Shown here piece after piece: positions 7,626-15,080 of a stretch of DNA of 18,242 bases (position 1 is the stretch's first letter; every line of letters starts with the position of its first letter). Source of the stretch: CAYPLH01 sp964411505 (GTDB taxonomy: Bacteria > Bacillota > Clostridia > CAYPLH01 > DUMO01); assembly GCA_964411505.1 (NCBI GenBank), contig CAYPLH010000072.1, forward strand, positions 1 to 18,242, given 5' to 3'. The notes below the pieces were generated by a model, which saw nothing but the letters and a program-made list of their open reading frames with translations, made no database searches and was not told the origin of the DNA. The position numbers and the translations under genes are program-made.

Positions 7626-7760
7626 TTTTCCTCACTCTGACTATACATCTCTAAGCTGCATTTCGCTAATGTTTCCTAACATTGCAAAAGTTGTATCTCT
7701 TTAGCTACCTGTGAAATGTAATTAGATTTCTGCTCCTATCTTTTTTTGTTCGAACCAATA

Positions 7761-7789
7761 TTGAAAACTTAGCATAATTATGATAATAT
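7761..7789 (+). promoter_or_regulatory. promoter of second toxin-antitoxin pair
   Basis: TTGAAA (7761-7766), a 17-base spacer and TAATAT (7784-7789), followed by AAGGGG and the antitoxin ATG. Confidence 0.55.
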
Positions 7790-7818
7790 TAAGCTAAACT
7801 ATTTAAGGGGTGAATAAC

Positions 7819-8103
7819 ATGCCGAATATAAGACCTGTGTCCGACCTGCGTAACAATTTTGCCGATATATCGAGGACAGTCCACGAAAGTTCAGAGCCTG
7901 TTTTTTTGACTAAGAACGGTTACGGCGACATGGTCGTAATGAGCATGGAGGCTTATGAACGCCATCAGTTTGACAGCGAAGTATATATCAAACTGAAGGA
8001 AGCAGAGCTTGAAGCAAAGACCACCGGAAAACGCTTCACGCACAGCGAAGTCTTCTCAGACCTGCGGCGTAAACTGCAGGAGAAGGCAGCGGAGGATGTA
8101 TAA
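7819..8103 (+). CDS. Phd/YefM-family antitoxin
   Basis: This 94-residue protein has the Phd/YefM N-terminal DNA-binding fold: IRPVSDLRNNFADISRTVHE, then EPVFLTKNGYGDMVVMSMEAYE, the signature of the family. A charged C-terminal region (about 65-94) normally folds on the toxin. ATG 7819 is chosen because AAGGGG precedes it by 8 bases. An in-frame GTG at 7810 overlaps that site. Eight bases of its 3' end overlap the toxin gene. By family knowledge it neutralises the toxin and represses the operon. The base composition is richer in G+C than ferritin to the left, suggesting transfer. Confidence 0.9.
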   Translation: MPNIRPVSDLRNNFADISRTVHESSEPVFLTKNGYGDMVVMSMEAYERHQFDSEVYIKLKEAELEAKTTGKRFTHSEVFSDLRRKLQEKAAEDV

Positions 8104-8404
8104 GCTGTCGTATCTTCCCGTTGCAAAATTCGACATCGCCGACGCTGTAAACTATATTTCCGATAAGCTCTTTGCTCCGAAGGCGGCTCTTGACCTTTTG
8201 GACGCACTCGATAAATCCATATTGCGTCTTGCGGATTTTCCGTATTCCTGCCGCATTTATCAGCCCGTGATGCCGTTGGAGCAAGAGTACCGCATCATGA
8301 CGGTCAAGAACTACGCCGTGTTTTACACTGTCAACGAACAGGAAAAGCTCGTTGAGATTTACCGCGTTATATACGCCAAGCGCGACCTTGATAAACAGCT
8401 TTAG
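8096..8404 (+). CDS. RelE/ParE-family toxin
   Basis: This 102-residue protein starts MYKLSYLPVAKFDIADAVNY. Two helices follow (SDKLFAPKAALDLLDALDKS), then the EYRIMTVKNYAVFYTVNE and LVEIYRVIYAKRDL strands typical of RelE/ParE proteins annotated as plasmid stabilisation toxins. The start at 8096 lies inside the antitoxin gene, after AGGAGAAGG. An upstream in-frame ATG at 8009 would give 29 extra residues encoded entirely within the antitoxin, so I rejected it. The target (gyrase for ParE, mRNA for RelE) cannot be decided from sequence. Confidence 0.88.
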   Translation: MYKLSYLPVAKFDIADAVNYISDKLFAPKAALDLLDALDKSILRLADFPYSCRIYQPVMPLEQEYRIMTVKNYAVFYTVNEQEKLVEIYRVIYAKRDLDKQL

Positions 8405-8422
8405 CATGAACATCCTTCGGGC

Positions 8423-8440
8423 AGCCGCAGAATTGCGGCT
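8423..8440. terminator. small G+C-rich hairpin after toxin gene
   Basis: AGCCGCA (8423-8429) and TGCGGCT (8434-8440) around a GAAT loop, 18 bases after the toxin stop. No T-run follows, so function as a terminator is uncertain. A wider pair, CATCCTTCG (8410-8418) and CGAAGGATG (8476-8484), encloses it. Confidence 0.4.
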
Positions 8441-8796
8441 CCCCATCTACGACACGAACATCTCCATTATGCGGTTCGAAGGATGCTGTAGTCGGCTTGA
8501 CCGATTGAGCCGTCTGCATTGGTACTGGCTTTTCTGTTTCTTTTTCTGCGGTTACGCTCGTTACCTCTTGCTCACTTTCTACGACTGGCTTTGTCTCAGG
8601 TGCCGGAGTATCGACAGAGATAAAAATATGCGGTGTTTCCTCTGACTGAGTCTCAATTTCGGCGTTCACGGCGGCGTTTAACGGCTTGGCGGGTAATTCC
8701 TCCACCTCGGCGCTCCGTAGCAACACGGCGGTACACAGCGCGACACAACGCGACACAGGTGATGACGGTGATTCCTGCAATTATTTGCTTTTTCAT
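8430..8796 (-). pseudogene. remnant of secreted DUF6550-like protein, frameshifted and truncated
   Basis: The ATG at 8796-8794, preceded by AGGAG, begins a signal-anchor MKKQIIAGITVITCVA. A 10-base tandem duplication (8738-8757) then shifts the frame. Removing one copy restores LCTAVLLRSAEVEELPAKP and a long low-complexity Pro/Glu/Thr/Val region ending PHNGDVRVVDGEPQ. This layout (short hydrophobic N-terminus, acidic PET-rich linker, GD.R.VDG near the C-terminus) resembles DUF6550 proteins of clostridial mobile elements. The usual C-terminal GFGW-type segment is missing, so the 3' end is also lost, near the toxin gene. The family call is from memory and moderate. The broken state is directly visible. 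Confidence 0.6.
8738..8757. repeat. 10-base tandem duplication causing a frameshift
   Basis: GCGCGACACA followed by ACGCGACACA (one difference). The extra 10 bases shift the reading frame of the DUF6550-like gene within its hydrophobic N-terminal segment. Confidence 0.75.
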
Positions 8797-8822
8797 ATTG
8801 ACCATCTCCTTTAGCAAGACAC

Positions 8823-8905
8823 CTTACCACAAGGCTTTGGAGATATCCAGATGATTTTTCGAAAGACGACCAAGAAGTTTGTGTTTGAAGGCGTTTTGTG
8901 GTAAG
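8823..8905. repeat. 10-base inverted repeat pair
   Basis: CTTACCACAA (8823-8832) and TTGTGGTAAG (8896-8905) are perfect inverses 63 bases apart, between the pseudogene and the VOC operon. The rest of 8797-9033 holds no gene I can support and only weak promoter-like boxes for the downstream operon. Confidence 0.5.
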
Positions 8906-9033
8906 CTTTAGTACATCACAGCATCGAAATCTATGCAGAATATTTTTAGGGAACGGATTTCCCTGCACGGAAACGAGGGATTTCAACCATCTGCCGTTTG
9001 TGGTAGGGTTTTACGGAATGGAGGGGTAAAAAT

Positions 9034-9426
9034 ATGAGCATTCAATTCACAGACATTTGCTTTATCACGGAAGATGTACTTAAACTCCGTGCTTTCTATG
9101 AAGCCGTGTTTGGCGGCAAGGCTGAGGGCGATGAGATTCACTCCGGACTGACGATAGGCGGTGTGACGTTCGTTTTCGATCACGTTGATATTGCTGATGA
9201 CAACCCGACATTCCGCTATATTAAGGCAGGCGATGCGAACAATGTCATTGTTGGTTTCAATGTCGACGATGCGGACGAAGAATATAACCGGCTCATAGTA
9301 TTGGGTCCAGAAATGCTAAATGAACCGACTACCCATCCGTGGGGAGCACGGTCGTTCCAGTTCAAAGACCCTGACGGCAACATCCTGAATTTCCGTAGCT
9401 TTCCGAAGGAGGAACAGTTATGTTGA
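9034..9426 (+). CDS. VOC-family (glyoxalase/bleomycin-resistance fold) protein
   Basis: This 130-residue protein has the paired beta-alpha-beta-beta-beta layout: FTDICFITEDVLKLRAFYEA, then VFGGKA, and a second module with VDDADEEYNRLIVLG, PWGARSFQFKDPDGNILNF. The last segment (DPDGN..F) is the typical end of VOC domains. Family members are metal-dependent enzymes or drug-binding proteins. The substrate is unknown. GGAGGGG precedes the ATG. It heads a run of overlapping genes and overlaps the next by 7 bases. Confidence 0.85.
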   Translation: MSIQFTDICFITEDVLKLRAFYEAVFGGKAEGDEIHSGLTIGGVTFVFDHVDIADDNPTFRYIKAGDANNVIVGFNVDDADEEYNRLIVLGPEMLNEPTTHPWGARSFQFKDPDGNILNFRSFPKEEQLC

Positions 9427-9800
9427 TACCCCATTTGCATTTTTGCGGCAATTGTGCAGAAGCGATTGCGCTATACGAGCAAGCGTTTAACATCAAGAGA
9501 GACATCTTCTTTCTCGATGGAAGTGGCGACGGAAGCGTCGGCCACGCCGAAATGCACATACACGGCACCCGCGTGATGTTAAATGACCGCTTCGGTAATA
9601 AGGATAAAGCAGCGGATTGTGCTGTTGCTTTAATCGTAACATTCGAAAGCACAGCAGAATTGCTTGCGTGTTATGAAACGCTGAAACCCGGTGGTATTGT
9701 CATTGACCCGCCCGAAAAACTGTCCTATACCGAACTCGGGCTGCAATTCATAGACAGGTTCGGCGTCCAATGGGGCTTTATGGTAGAGGGAACGGTATGA
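9420..9800 (+). CDS. PhnB-like VOC-family protein
   Basis: This 126-residue protein begins MLIPHLHFCGNCAEAIALYE, the usual opening of PhnB-type VOC proteins. HAEMHIHGTRVMLNDRF in the middle and a C-terminal LGLQFIDRFGVQWGFM, equivalent to the family's DRFGV.W motif, follow. GGAGG lies before the ATG inside the preceding gene. Its stop overlaps the next start (ATGA). Function beyond the fold is not known. PhnB-like proteins are often near acetyltransferases in clostridial accessory loci. Confidence 0.85.
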   Translation: MLIPHLHFCGNCAEAIALYEQAFNIKRDIFFLDGSGDGSVGHAEMHIHGTRVMLNDRFGNKDKAADCAVALIVTFESTAELLACYETLKPGGIVIDPPEKLSYTELGLQFIDRFGVQWGFMVEGTV

Positions 9801-10384
9801 ATATTGTAATCAAAAAACTCACGCCGGATATGGCGGAAGATTATGTACGCTTCTTTGATAATACGCCACACAATAAAAAATGGCATACCAAATGCTATTG
9901 CGTTTGCTGGTGTGGCAACGAACCCGAAGGAATCGACTGCTCGACCGAAGACAAGAGGAGAGCGATCGCCTTCCAATTCGTAAAAAACGGCAATCTGCAA
10001 GGGTATCTTGCCTATTCAGGTGGTCAAGTCGTTGGCTGGTGCAACGCCAATACCAAGTCGGACTGCATAGCTGGTCGATTTTGGCAGTATCTTATGGGCG
10101 CTGTTCCGACCGATGAAACTTCCGACAGGAAAGTCAAATCCGTGTTTTGCTTTACAATTGCTCCAACGATGCGGCGTAAAGGCATCGCTACACAGCTTTT
10201 GGAGCGTGTTAGCATAGACGCGGGCAGAGAAGGCTTTGACTTCGTTGAGGTTTATCCGAACAAGATTGTTACCGCCGAATCCGAAAATCATGGGGGATTC
10301 ACCGGGATGTATAAGAAATTGGGGTTTACTGTGCATGAGGAATTGGAAAGCATGTATGTCATGCGGAAGGAGCTACATAAATGA
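9797..10384 (+). CDS. GNAT-family N-acetyltransferase
   Basis: This 195-residue protein carries the acetyl-CoA-binding motif A, FTIAPTMRRKGIATQLLERV (about 120-140), preceded by strand SVFCF. A C-terminal VEVYPNK...GMYKKLGFTVHEEL gives the closing motif B. The N-terminal half is Cys- and Trp-rich (KCYCVCWCGNE), an arrangement seen in a GNAT subfamily of unknown substrate. The start at ATG 9797 overlaps the previous stop (ATGA), with AGAGGG upstream. A start at 9770 would overlap far into the VOC gene. Its 3' end overlaps the DUF6273 gene in the same way. Confidence 0.85.
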   Translation: MNIVIKKLTPDMAEDYVRFFDNTPHNKKWHTKCYCVCWCGNEPEGIDCSTEDKRRAIAFQFVKNGNLQGYLAYSGGQVVGWCNANTKSDCIAGRFWQYLMGAVPTDETSDRKVKSVFCFTIAPTMRRKGIATQLLERVSIDAGREGFDFVEVYPNKIVTAESENHGGFTGMYKKLGFTVHEELESMYVMRKELHK

Positions 10385-11160
10385 TTTGTACAAGATGCAA
10401 GAAAGACGACCCGCAGAACCGTGAAATGTGCCCTGCCTGTGGCGCACCCATCAGGCCAATCCCTGTGCCGCCCGGTGGTAAAATCCACTTTGGCAGCTAC
10501 GACTGGTTCGTGTTGGACAAGCAGGAGGACAAGACGCTCATCATCACCGAGAAGGTACTTGAAAAGCGTACTTATCACAAAGAGGAATCCGCCGTCACTT
10601 GGGAGACCTGCGATATGCGGGCATATCTGAATGGTGTATTTTATCAATCGTTCAGCGAAGCCGACCGCGCTCGAATTGCAGAGGTGACAAACGAGAACCC
10701 CGATAACCCGTGGTACGGCACAAGCGGCGGTAATCCAACTATCGATAGGATATTCCTGCTGAGCATCGACGAAGTCTTGAAGTATTTCGGTGACAGCGGG
10801 CAGATAAAGACGCGGTATATGTATCCGAACTGCGATTGGTGTAAGGACAAATTCCTGCCGTGGATTGACGACCAGTACAATATAAACCGCCGCGCGGTGG
10901 ACGATGACGGCGGGGTTGTACATTACAGGCTCCGGTCGCCCGGTGCAAACCAACGCAGTATCGCCCATGTCATGGGCTTTTGCGGGGACGGGTTTGACCA
11001 GGGAGGCGTTTGTGTCAGCAGTATCTGCGATATGATTGACGGTCATTTTGTGTTTGATGGCGATGATTGTCTGTCGGGACCCCTGACCCTGCCTGGTAGA
11101 GTCGATATTAACGGTGTTCGTCCTGCGCTATGGCTGAAGATTGAGGCGAATTTCAAATGA
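10381..11160 (+). CDS. zinc-ribbon and DUF6273 domain protein
   Basis: This 259-residue protein opens with a zinc ribbon, C3-x2-C6 and C18-x2-C21 (MICTRCKKD...EMCPACGAP). The rest resembles DUF6273: IHFGSYDWFVLDKQEDKTL, WETCDMRAYLNGVFYQSF, IFLLSIDEVLKYF, YRLRSPG and NGVRPALWL. The domain has a C-type-lectin or sulfatase-modifying-factor-like feel by its motifs, but its activity is unknown to me. No signal peptide is seen, so it is probably cytoplasmic. Both ends overlap neighbours by ATGA, tying it to the GNAT genes by translational coupling. Codon use is G+C-rich compared with the right-hand genes. Confidence 0.78.
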   Translation: MICTRCKKDDPQNREMCPACGAPIRPIPVPPGGKIHFGSYDWFVLDKQEDKTLIITEKVLEKRTYHKEESAVTWETCDMRAYLNGVFYQSFSEADRARIAEVTNENPDNPWYGTSGGNPTIDRIFLLSIDEVLKYFGDSGQIKTRYMYPNCDWCKDKFLPWIDDQYNINRRAVDDDGGVVHYRLRSPGANQRSIAHVMGFCGDGFDQGGVCVSSICDMIDGHFVFDGDDCLSGPLTLPGRVDINGVRPALWLKIEANFK

Positions 11161-11471
11161 CCCATAAAGGCGCAATTACGCTTGAAACAGAGTGGCTTAT
11201 CCTGCGGCAATCCGAGGACGTCGACTTGCCTGCTCTATATGAAATTATGCATAAGCCGGAGGTTATGTACGCTTGGGAGCACGGTTTTTCTCTTGAGGAA
11301 ACGAGGGAATGGCTAAACCACCAAATAACCCACTTTCAACTCGGAGGCTTTGGGTATATGGTGGTTCTGTTAAAAGATACTGATACGCTAATAGGTCAGG
11401 CGGGACTTCATAATACGGAAATTGAAGGTCAGCTGGTAACGGAAATCGGGTATATTTGTGGAAGTATGTAG
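11157..11471 (+). pseudogene. GNAT acetyltransferase, N-terminal fragment
   Basis: About 100 residues show a GNAT N-terminal half (LETEWLILRQSEDVDLPALY, FGYMVVLLKDTDTLIGQAGL, TEIGYI). The frame stops just where motif A (acetyl-CoA binding, R-x2-G-x-G/A) should begin. A whole protein would be about 170-180 residues. The start overlaps the DUF6273 stop (ATGA), so it was a normal operon member. The 3' end joins a NUDIX fragment in another frame near 11455. It cannot be an active acetyltransferase as it stands. Confidence 0.75.
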
Positions 11472-11821
11472 GACATATTCCGCTCATTATGAATGGAGCG
11501 GGCATAATTATCGAAAACGAGCGCGGAGAGATATTACTCGGACGGCGGTGTGATAATGACTGTTGGAAGCATGCCGGCGGCTCTACAGAACTTGGCGAAA
11601 GCTGTGAAGAAACTGCTCGACGTGAGTTGTTCGAAGAAATGGGACTCATTGCCAATACGCTTGAACTGCTCGGCGTGTTTTCCGGCAAGGACACACATTG
11701 CATTTATCAGATTATTACCGAATCGAAAAATGCAATCGAGGCTTGGAAGGTTTTACCCTTGTTGAAATACCCATTGAACCGTATACCAAGGATTTCTGCA
11801 CAGGCGATGATGAAACCGTAG
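11456..11821 (+). pseudogene. NUDIX hydrolase, fragment lacking both ends
   Basis: From a TTG at 11456 with no ribosome binding site the frame reads YVGHIPLIMNGAGIIIENER, then GEILLGRRCDNDCWKH and a complete NUDIX box G-x5-E-x7-R-E-x2-E-E-x-G (GGSTELGESCEETARRELFE, then EMGL). Homology fades after LGVFSGKDTHCIY (about 11700), where sequence from a second GNAT gene begins and this frame becomes its shadow. The first few residues and the C-terminal third are missing. The catalytic box is intact, but the fold is probably incomplete. Confidence 0.7.
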
Positions 11822-12057
11822 AACGATGGAAGTGCTTCAATATTGTGAATTGGTCTTTCTTCATGGCTTTTGACGGTGAGCGTCCTGTAGGTGCTGCGAC
11901 GATTGCTTCACGAGATAAAGAAGTAAATATGCTAGCTGGTCGAAATGACCTTGCTGTATTGTGGGACATCCGTGTTGATGATGCCTATAAACATCAGGGC
12001 ACCGGTCAGGCGTTGTTTGATATGGCTGTGAATTGGTCACGCAGACAGGGTGTTTGA
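11698..12057 (+). pseudogene. GNAT acetyltransferase, fragment lacking its C-terminus
   Basis: The frame gives YYRIEKCNRGLEGFTLVEIP, then NIVNWSFFMAFDGERPVGAA, AVLWDIRVDDAYKHQGTGQA (motif A, Q-x-x-G-x-G/A type) and LFDMAVNWSRRQGV, then a stop. In intact relatives, such as streptothricin-acetyltransferase-like proteins, about 50-60 more residues follow. The only in-frame start is TTG 11698, without a ribosome binding site and inside the NUDIX fragment. It is the third truncated gene in a row on this strand. Confidence 0.7.
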
Positions 12058-12110
12058 GCTACCTCTGAATAGACACCACTCTAATCCACTTATTCTGCAA
12101 CCAAATTATA

Positions 12111-12162
12111 GAAGCCACCTTTTAAAAACAAGTATATATCAGTGTTTCACGAAGGTGGCTTC
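12111..12162. terminator. hairpin at the end of the accessory operon
   Basis: GAAGCCACCTT (12111-12121) and AAGGTGGCTTC (12152-12162) form a perfect 11-base stem with a 30-base loop, followed by GTTTAAAAAATT. It is probably a terminator or the palindromic end of a mobile element. The rest of 12058-12271 shows no gene. Confidence 0.5.
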
Positions 12163-12271
12163 GTTTAAAAAATTATGGAAATCGTCTCTCGTGCAAAGAT
12201 GCCTACTTTATAAAAGCAGAACACATGAAGCCAAGAGCCATCTTCCGGCAAAAAACTGAAAAGCCTGAAGC

Positions 12272-12664
12272 CTAAGATTTTTTGCGGCATAAAGGACAAA
12301 GTCCCTCGAATACTGTGAGGTGCTGAACAATTTCATAATCCGTTTGCTGTGTAATGGTTTGATCCAGCTCCGTCTGGTAGGGAATTGGAACGTCAGAGAC
12401 CTTTTTGCAGCCGGTACACAAAAGATGATAATGGAGATCAGTGCGACAATCGAAGCGATCCACTCCAGGGATCCTTACATGCTGCACCTTACCGTTATCA
12501 GCTAACTGATGAAGATTCCTGTATACGGTGCCCCGACTAATTTTAAAATCCTTTTCCCGCACATATAAGTAGATGTCGTCCGCGCTGGGGTGATCCAGGT
12601 CTGCCTTTTGGACTGCATCAACAATCATTTTACGTTGTTTTGTATTACGTTGCCGAGACTTCAC
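12272..12664 (-). CDS. perR: peroxide-responsive Fur-family repressor PerR
   Basis: This 130-residue protein has a Fur-type winged helix (DHPSADDIYLYV, then SRGTVYRNLHQLADNGKV) and a dimerisation domain. The metal ligands of Bacillus PerR have counterparts: H25, D72 (in DRFDC), H78 and H80 (LHYHLLC) and D91 (VSDVP). The structural zinc site has C83, C86, C123 and C126. Asp at the D72 position favours PerR over Fur or Zur. Peroxide oxidises the Fe-bound His residues and releases DNA. The GTG start at 12664 has GGAGG at 8-base spacing. It follows katA by 38 bases, probably in one transcript that it represses. Confidence 0.88.
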   Translation of the reverse strand: MKSRQRNTKQRKMIVDAVQKADLDHPSADDIYLYVREKDFKISRGTVYRNLHQLADNGKVQHVRIPGVDRFDCRTDLHYHLLCTGCKKVSDVPIPYQTELDQTITQQTDYEIVQHLTVFEGLCPLCRKKS

Positions 12665-12702
12665 TAATCATACCTCCATAGCTAATCCTACTTAATCTGA
12701 GC

Positions 12703-14205
12703 TTAGGTTGTTGCTTTAATCAACCCTTTGTTATCAAGCTTCGCCAATTCTCTGACTTTATCGAGACAAAGACCTAAAGCCTTTGTTATCCGTTCGCCGT
12801 ATTCGGCGTCCGCAAGGAGGCAGTGAACGGCGTGGCGATACTTAATGTTCTCAGTGACAGGTTCAATGTCTGCAGCAGTGTTTTCTATGAGAAGCTGTTT
12901 CTTGTCCTCGGTAAGCACTCGCCACAGATTGCCGCCTGCGCGGAAGCAGTCGTCAGTTGGGTCATCCTTGGGGTCGTAACGCCACATTGCACCCTCGATT
13001 GCAAGTGGAGGCTCCGCCACATGAGGCTGGGCTGTCCAATAGCCTTCACTGTTTGGAGTATAGGCGGGCGTGGCGCCATAATTTCCATCTACCCGCATAG
13101 CTCCATCGCGGTGGTACTCATTTACCGGTACCTTTGGACGGTTTACCGGGATATGGTTGTGATTAACACCCAGACGATAGCGCTGTGCATCACCATAAGC
13201 AAACAGTCTTCCTTGGAGGAAACGATCAGGTGAAAATCCGATGCCGGGAACCACGTGAGCAGGCGTAAAGGCGGCTTGTTCTACCTCGGCAAAATAGTTC
13301 TCAGGGTTGCGGTTGAGCTCCAATACGCCCACCTCAATAAGAGGGAACTCCTTGTGAGGCCAAACCTTGGTAATATCAAAAGGATTCTCATAATGGTTAT
13401 TTGCCTGTTCCTCAGTCATGACCTGTATGTACATGGTCCATTGCGGATAATTGCCGTGTTCAATAGCCTCAAAGAGATCCTTGCCGTGATGTTCCCTGTC
13501 CATACCATTTATTTTTGCAGCTTCTGCGTTGGTTAGGTTTTTGATGCCTTGTTTAGTTTTAAAGTGGAATTTGCACCAAACACGATCATTGTTTTCATTG
13601 TAGAGTGAGAAGGTATGCTCTCCAAAAAAGTGCATGTTACGGAAGGAAGCAGGGATACCCCGATCGCTCATCACCACTGTGATCTGATGGAAGCACTCCG
13701 GCAGCAGAGTCCAGAAATCCCAGTTGTTCTGAGGCGAGCGGCGACCGGTGCGAGGGTCACGTTTGACCGCCCTGTTAAGATCAGAAAAATTATGCACATC
13801 CCGGATAAAGAAGGTGGGAGTATTATTGCCAACAAGATCCCAGTTGCCCTCTTCTGTGTAAAACTTCACCGCCACACCGCGAATATCTCGTTCGCAGTCA
13901 GCAGCGCCCCTCTCGCCAGCCACAGTCGAGAACCTTACAAACAACTCAGTTTCCTTTCCGGGCTGTAAAACTTTTGCCTTTGTGTACTGGGAAACATCGT
14001 GCGTTACAGTAAGCTTGCCGTAAGCACCCCAACCCTTGGCGTGCATACGCCGTTCAGGGATCACCTCACGGTTAAAATGGGCCATTTTTTCCATAAGCCA
14101 TACATCCTGCATAACAACAGGACCGCGGGGACCAGCTGTAATGGAGTTTTCATTATCAGCAACAGGTGCGCCCACTTCGTTTGTAAGTTTTTTGTAGTCT
14201 TCCAT
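12703..14205 (-). CDS. katA: haem catalase (clade 3, KatA-type)
   Basis: This 500-residue monofunctional catalase dismutates hydrogen peroxide to water and oxygen. The catalytic His (H55) lies in IPERRMHAKGWGAYG, the active-site Asn in DLVGNNTPTFFIRD, the FVRFSTVAGERGAAD motif is present, and the proximal haem Tyr lies in GRLFAYGDAQRYRLG. Length and the C-terminal region fit small-subunit clade 3 enzymes. AGGAGG precedes the ATG. It is upstream of perR in the same direction. The region upstream is occupied from 14228 by an inverted-repeat element, so the promoter must lie in or beyond it. Confidence 0.96.
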   Translation of the reverse strand: MEDYKKLTNEVGAPVADNENSITAGPRGPVVMQDVWLMEKMAHFNREVIPERRMHAKGWGAYGKLTVTHDVSQYTKAKVLQPGKETELFVRFSTVAGERGAADCERDIRGVAVKFYTEEGNWDLVGNNTPTFFIRDVHNFSDLNRAVKRDPRTGRRSPQNNWDFWTLLPECFHQITVVMSDRGIPASFRNMHFFGEHTFSLYNENNDRVWCKFHFKTKQGIKNLTNAEAAKINGMDREHHGKDLFEAIEHGNYPQWTMYIQVMTEEQANNHYENPFDITKVWPHKEFPLIEVGVLELNRNPENYFAEVEQAAFTPAHVVPGIGFSPDRFLQGRLFAYGDAQRYRLGVNHNHIPVNRPKVPVNEYHRDGAMRVDGNYGATPAYTPNSEGYWTAQPHVAEPPLAIEGAMWRYDPKDDPTDDCFRAGGNLWRVLTEDKKQLLIENTAADIEPVTENIKYRHAVHCLLADAEYGERITKALGLCLDKVRELAKLDNKGLIKATT

Positions 14206-14227
14206 ATACTTTCCTCCTTGTAATTGG

Positions 14228-14343
14228 TACTACAGCGTTAATTTTTAAATTATGCTTACTTAAAAATAATGCATTAAAGTGTTTGCGGTTATTTTAAGTA
14301 AGGCGTACAAGTGCGTTAAATCCATGAAATTAACGCTGTAGTA
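14228..14343. mobile_element. 116-base MITE-like element with 17-base terminal inverted repeats
   Basis: TACTACAGCGTTAATTT (14228-14244) and its perfect inverse AAATTAACGCTGTAGTA (14327-14343) enclose a second inverted pair: CTTACTTAAAAATAA (14255-14269) against TTATTTTAAGTAAG (14289-14302), with one bulged A. The whole can fold into one long hairpin. No coding capacity is present. The TA at each end would suit a Tc1/mariner-IS630 type target, but imperfect similarity continues a few bases outside, so the exact end is uncertain. Confidence 0.65.
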
Positions 14344-14405
14344 TTAGTTTATATCCTTTAATTAATACGGAAGTCTGTACCTAAAAGGGGGTAAGGCATC
14401 TCGCA

Positions 14406-15080
14406 TTAAATGGAAACGAACATTATAAGTATCCAAAGATACATGAGAGATTTTGGCAGCATCAGCATATACAGAATACGTTTTTTGTGTGACCAAAGCA
14501 CAATAGGTAAGTAAAATACAAAGCTTAGCAAGACAGCCAGCCACAACCACTGCAATGCGGGAACGGTTTTCATATATATGGCAAATAAGACTGCCACAAT
14601 AAGCCCAAGCAGCACCAAAGGAATATTACGATAAACAGCCCAATTGGCAGAATCTTTCCGATCACACCAAGCATTTTGCGGCAACAGGCAAAGGGTAATA
14701 CGAGACACAGCTAAAAGATAGACTACAGCAGTAAAGAGCCATGACAGCCTAGGAAGAAACAGAAGCAGACCGATATGCCATAGGATCACATAGAATGCTG
14801 TCATTGTTACTGAGGTGATAAGCTTACCATACCCCAATACTTCCTTTGGGTTTCGCCCGGTGATAACAGCAGCGATGCGGGGAATCAAATGGAAAGCATC
14901 GCCTGTTGCCAAGACAATAGCCATTACTCCTGCCAGCCACTTGAAAGGCTCTGAAGCGTTAAACAGCATATAGATACCGCAGACGCTTGCCACAAGGAGA
15001 TATGTCACCTCAAATGCAGCTTCAAACCAGTCAAATATTTGTCTTTTTTGTTTTGGTGCTACAAAATCCAATTTAGACAT
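14406..15080 (-). CDS. multi-pass membrane protein of unknown function
   Basis: This 224-residue protein has about six or seven hydrophobic segments, for example TYLLVASVCGIYMLF, WLAGVMAIVLATG, LITSVTMTAFYVILWHIGLL, LFTAVVYLLAVSRITLC, NIPLVLLGLIVAVLFAIYM and WLWLAVLLSFVFYLPIVL. A striking conserved-looking motif is TGDAFHLIPRI after the second helix. The ATG at 15080 follows GGAG at 8 bases. A TTG at 15128 would add 16 residues containing the ribosome binding site, so it was rejected. I do not recognise the family. It lies upstream of katA in the same direction, with the inverted-repeat element between them, and has its own promoter. Confidence 0.75.
   Translation of the reverse strand: MSKLDFVAPKQKRQIFDWFEAAFEVTYLLVASVCGIYMLFNASEPFKWLAGVMAIVLATGDAFHLIPRIAAVITGRNPKEVLGYGKLITSVTMTAFYVILWHIGLLLFLPRLSWLFTAVVYLLAVSRITLCLLPQNAWCDRKDSANWAVYRNIPLVLLGLIVAVLFAIYMKTVPALQWLWLAVLLSFVFYLPIVLWSHKKRILYMLMLPKSLMYLWILIMFVSI

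Noticed and set aside
8678..8986. Minus-strand frame of 102 codons overlapping the DUF6550-like remnant
   Set aside because: It is mostly the out-of-frame reading of the remnant. Its N-terminal part resembles no protein and lacks a ribosome binding site.
10288..11046. Long minus-strand open frame of 252 codons
   Set aside because: It is antisense to the DUF6273 gene, has no ribosome binding site and shows no domain pattern. The plus strand has clear motifs and coupled starts.
12111..12162. Integron-type attC site at the end of the small-gene array
   Set aside because: The hairpin lacks the paired 7-base R and L boxes with GTT and AAC cores, and gene overlaps by ATGA argue against cassettes.
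12885..13968. Open frames overlapping katA in other frames and on the other strand
   Set aside because: They are shadows of a fully conserved 500-residue catalase.
14206..14405. PerR box upstream of katA
   Set aside because: The best windows match only about 9 of 14 consensus positions with poor right halves. Most of the region is the inverted-repeat element.
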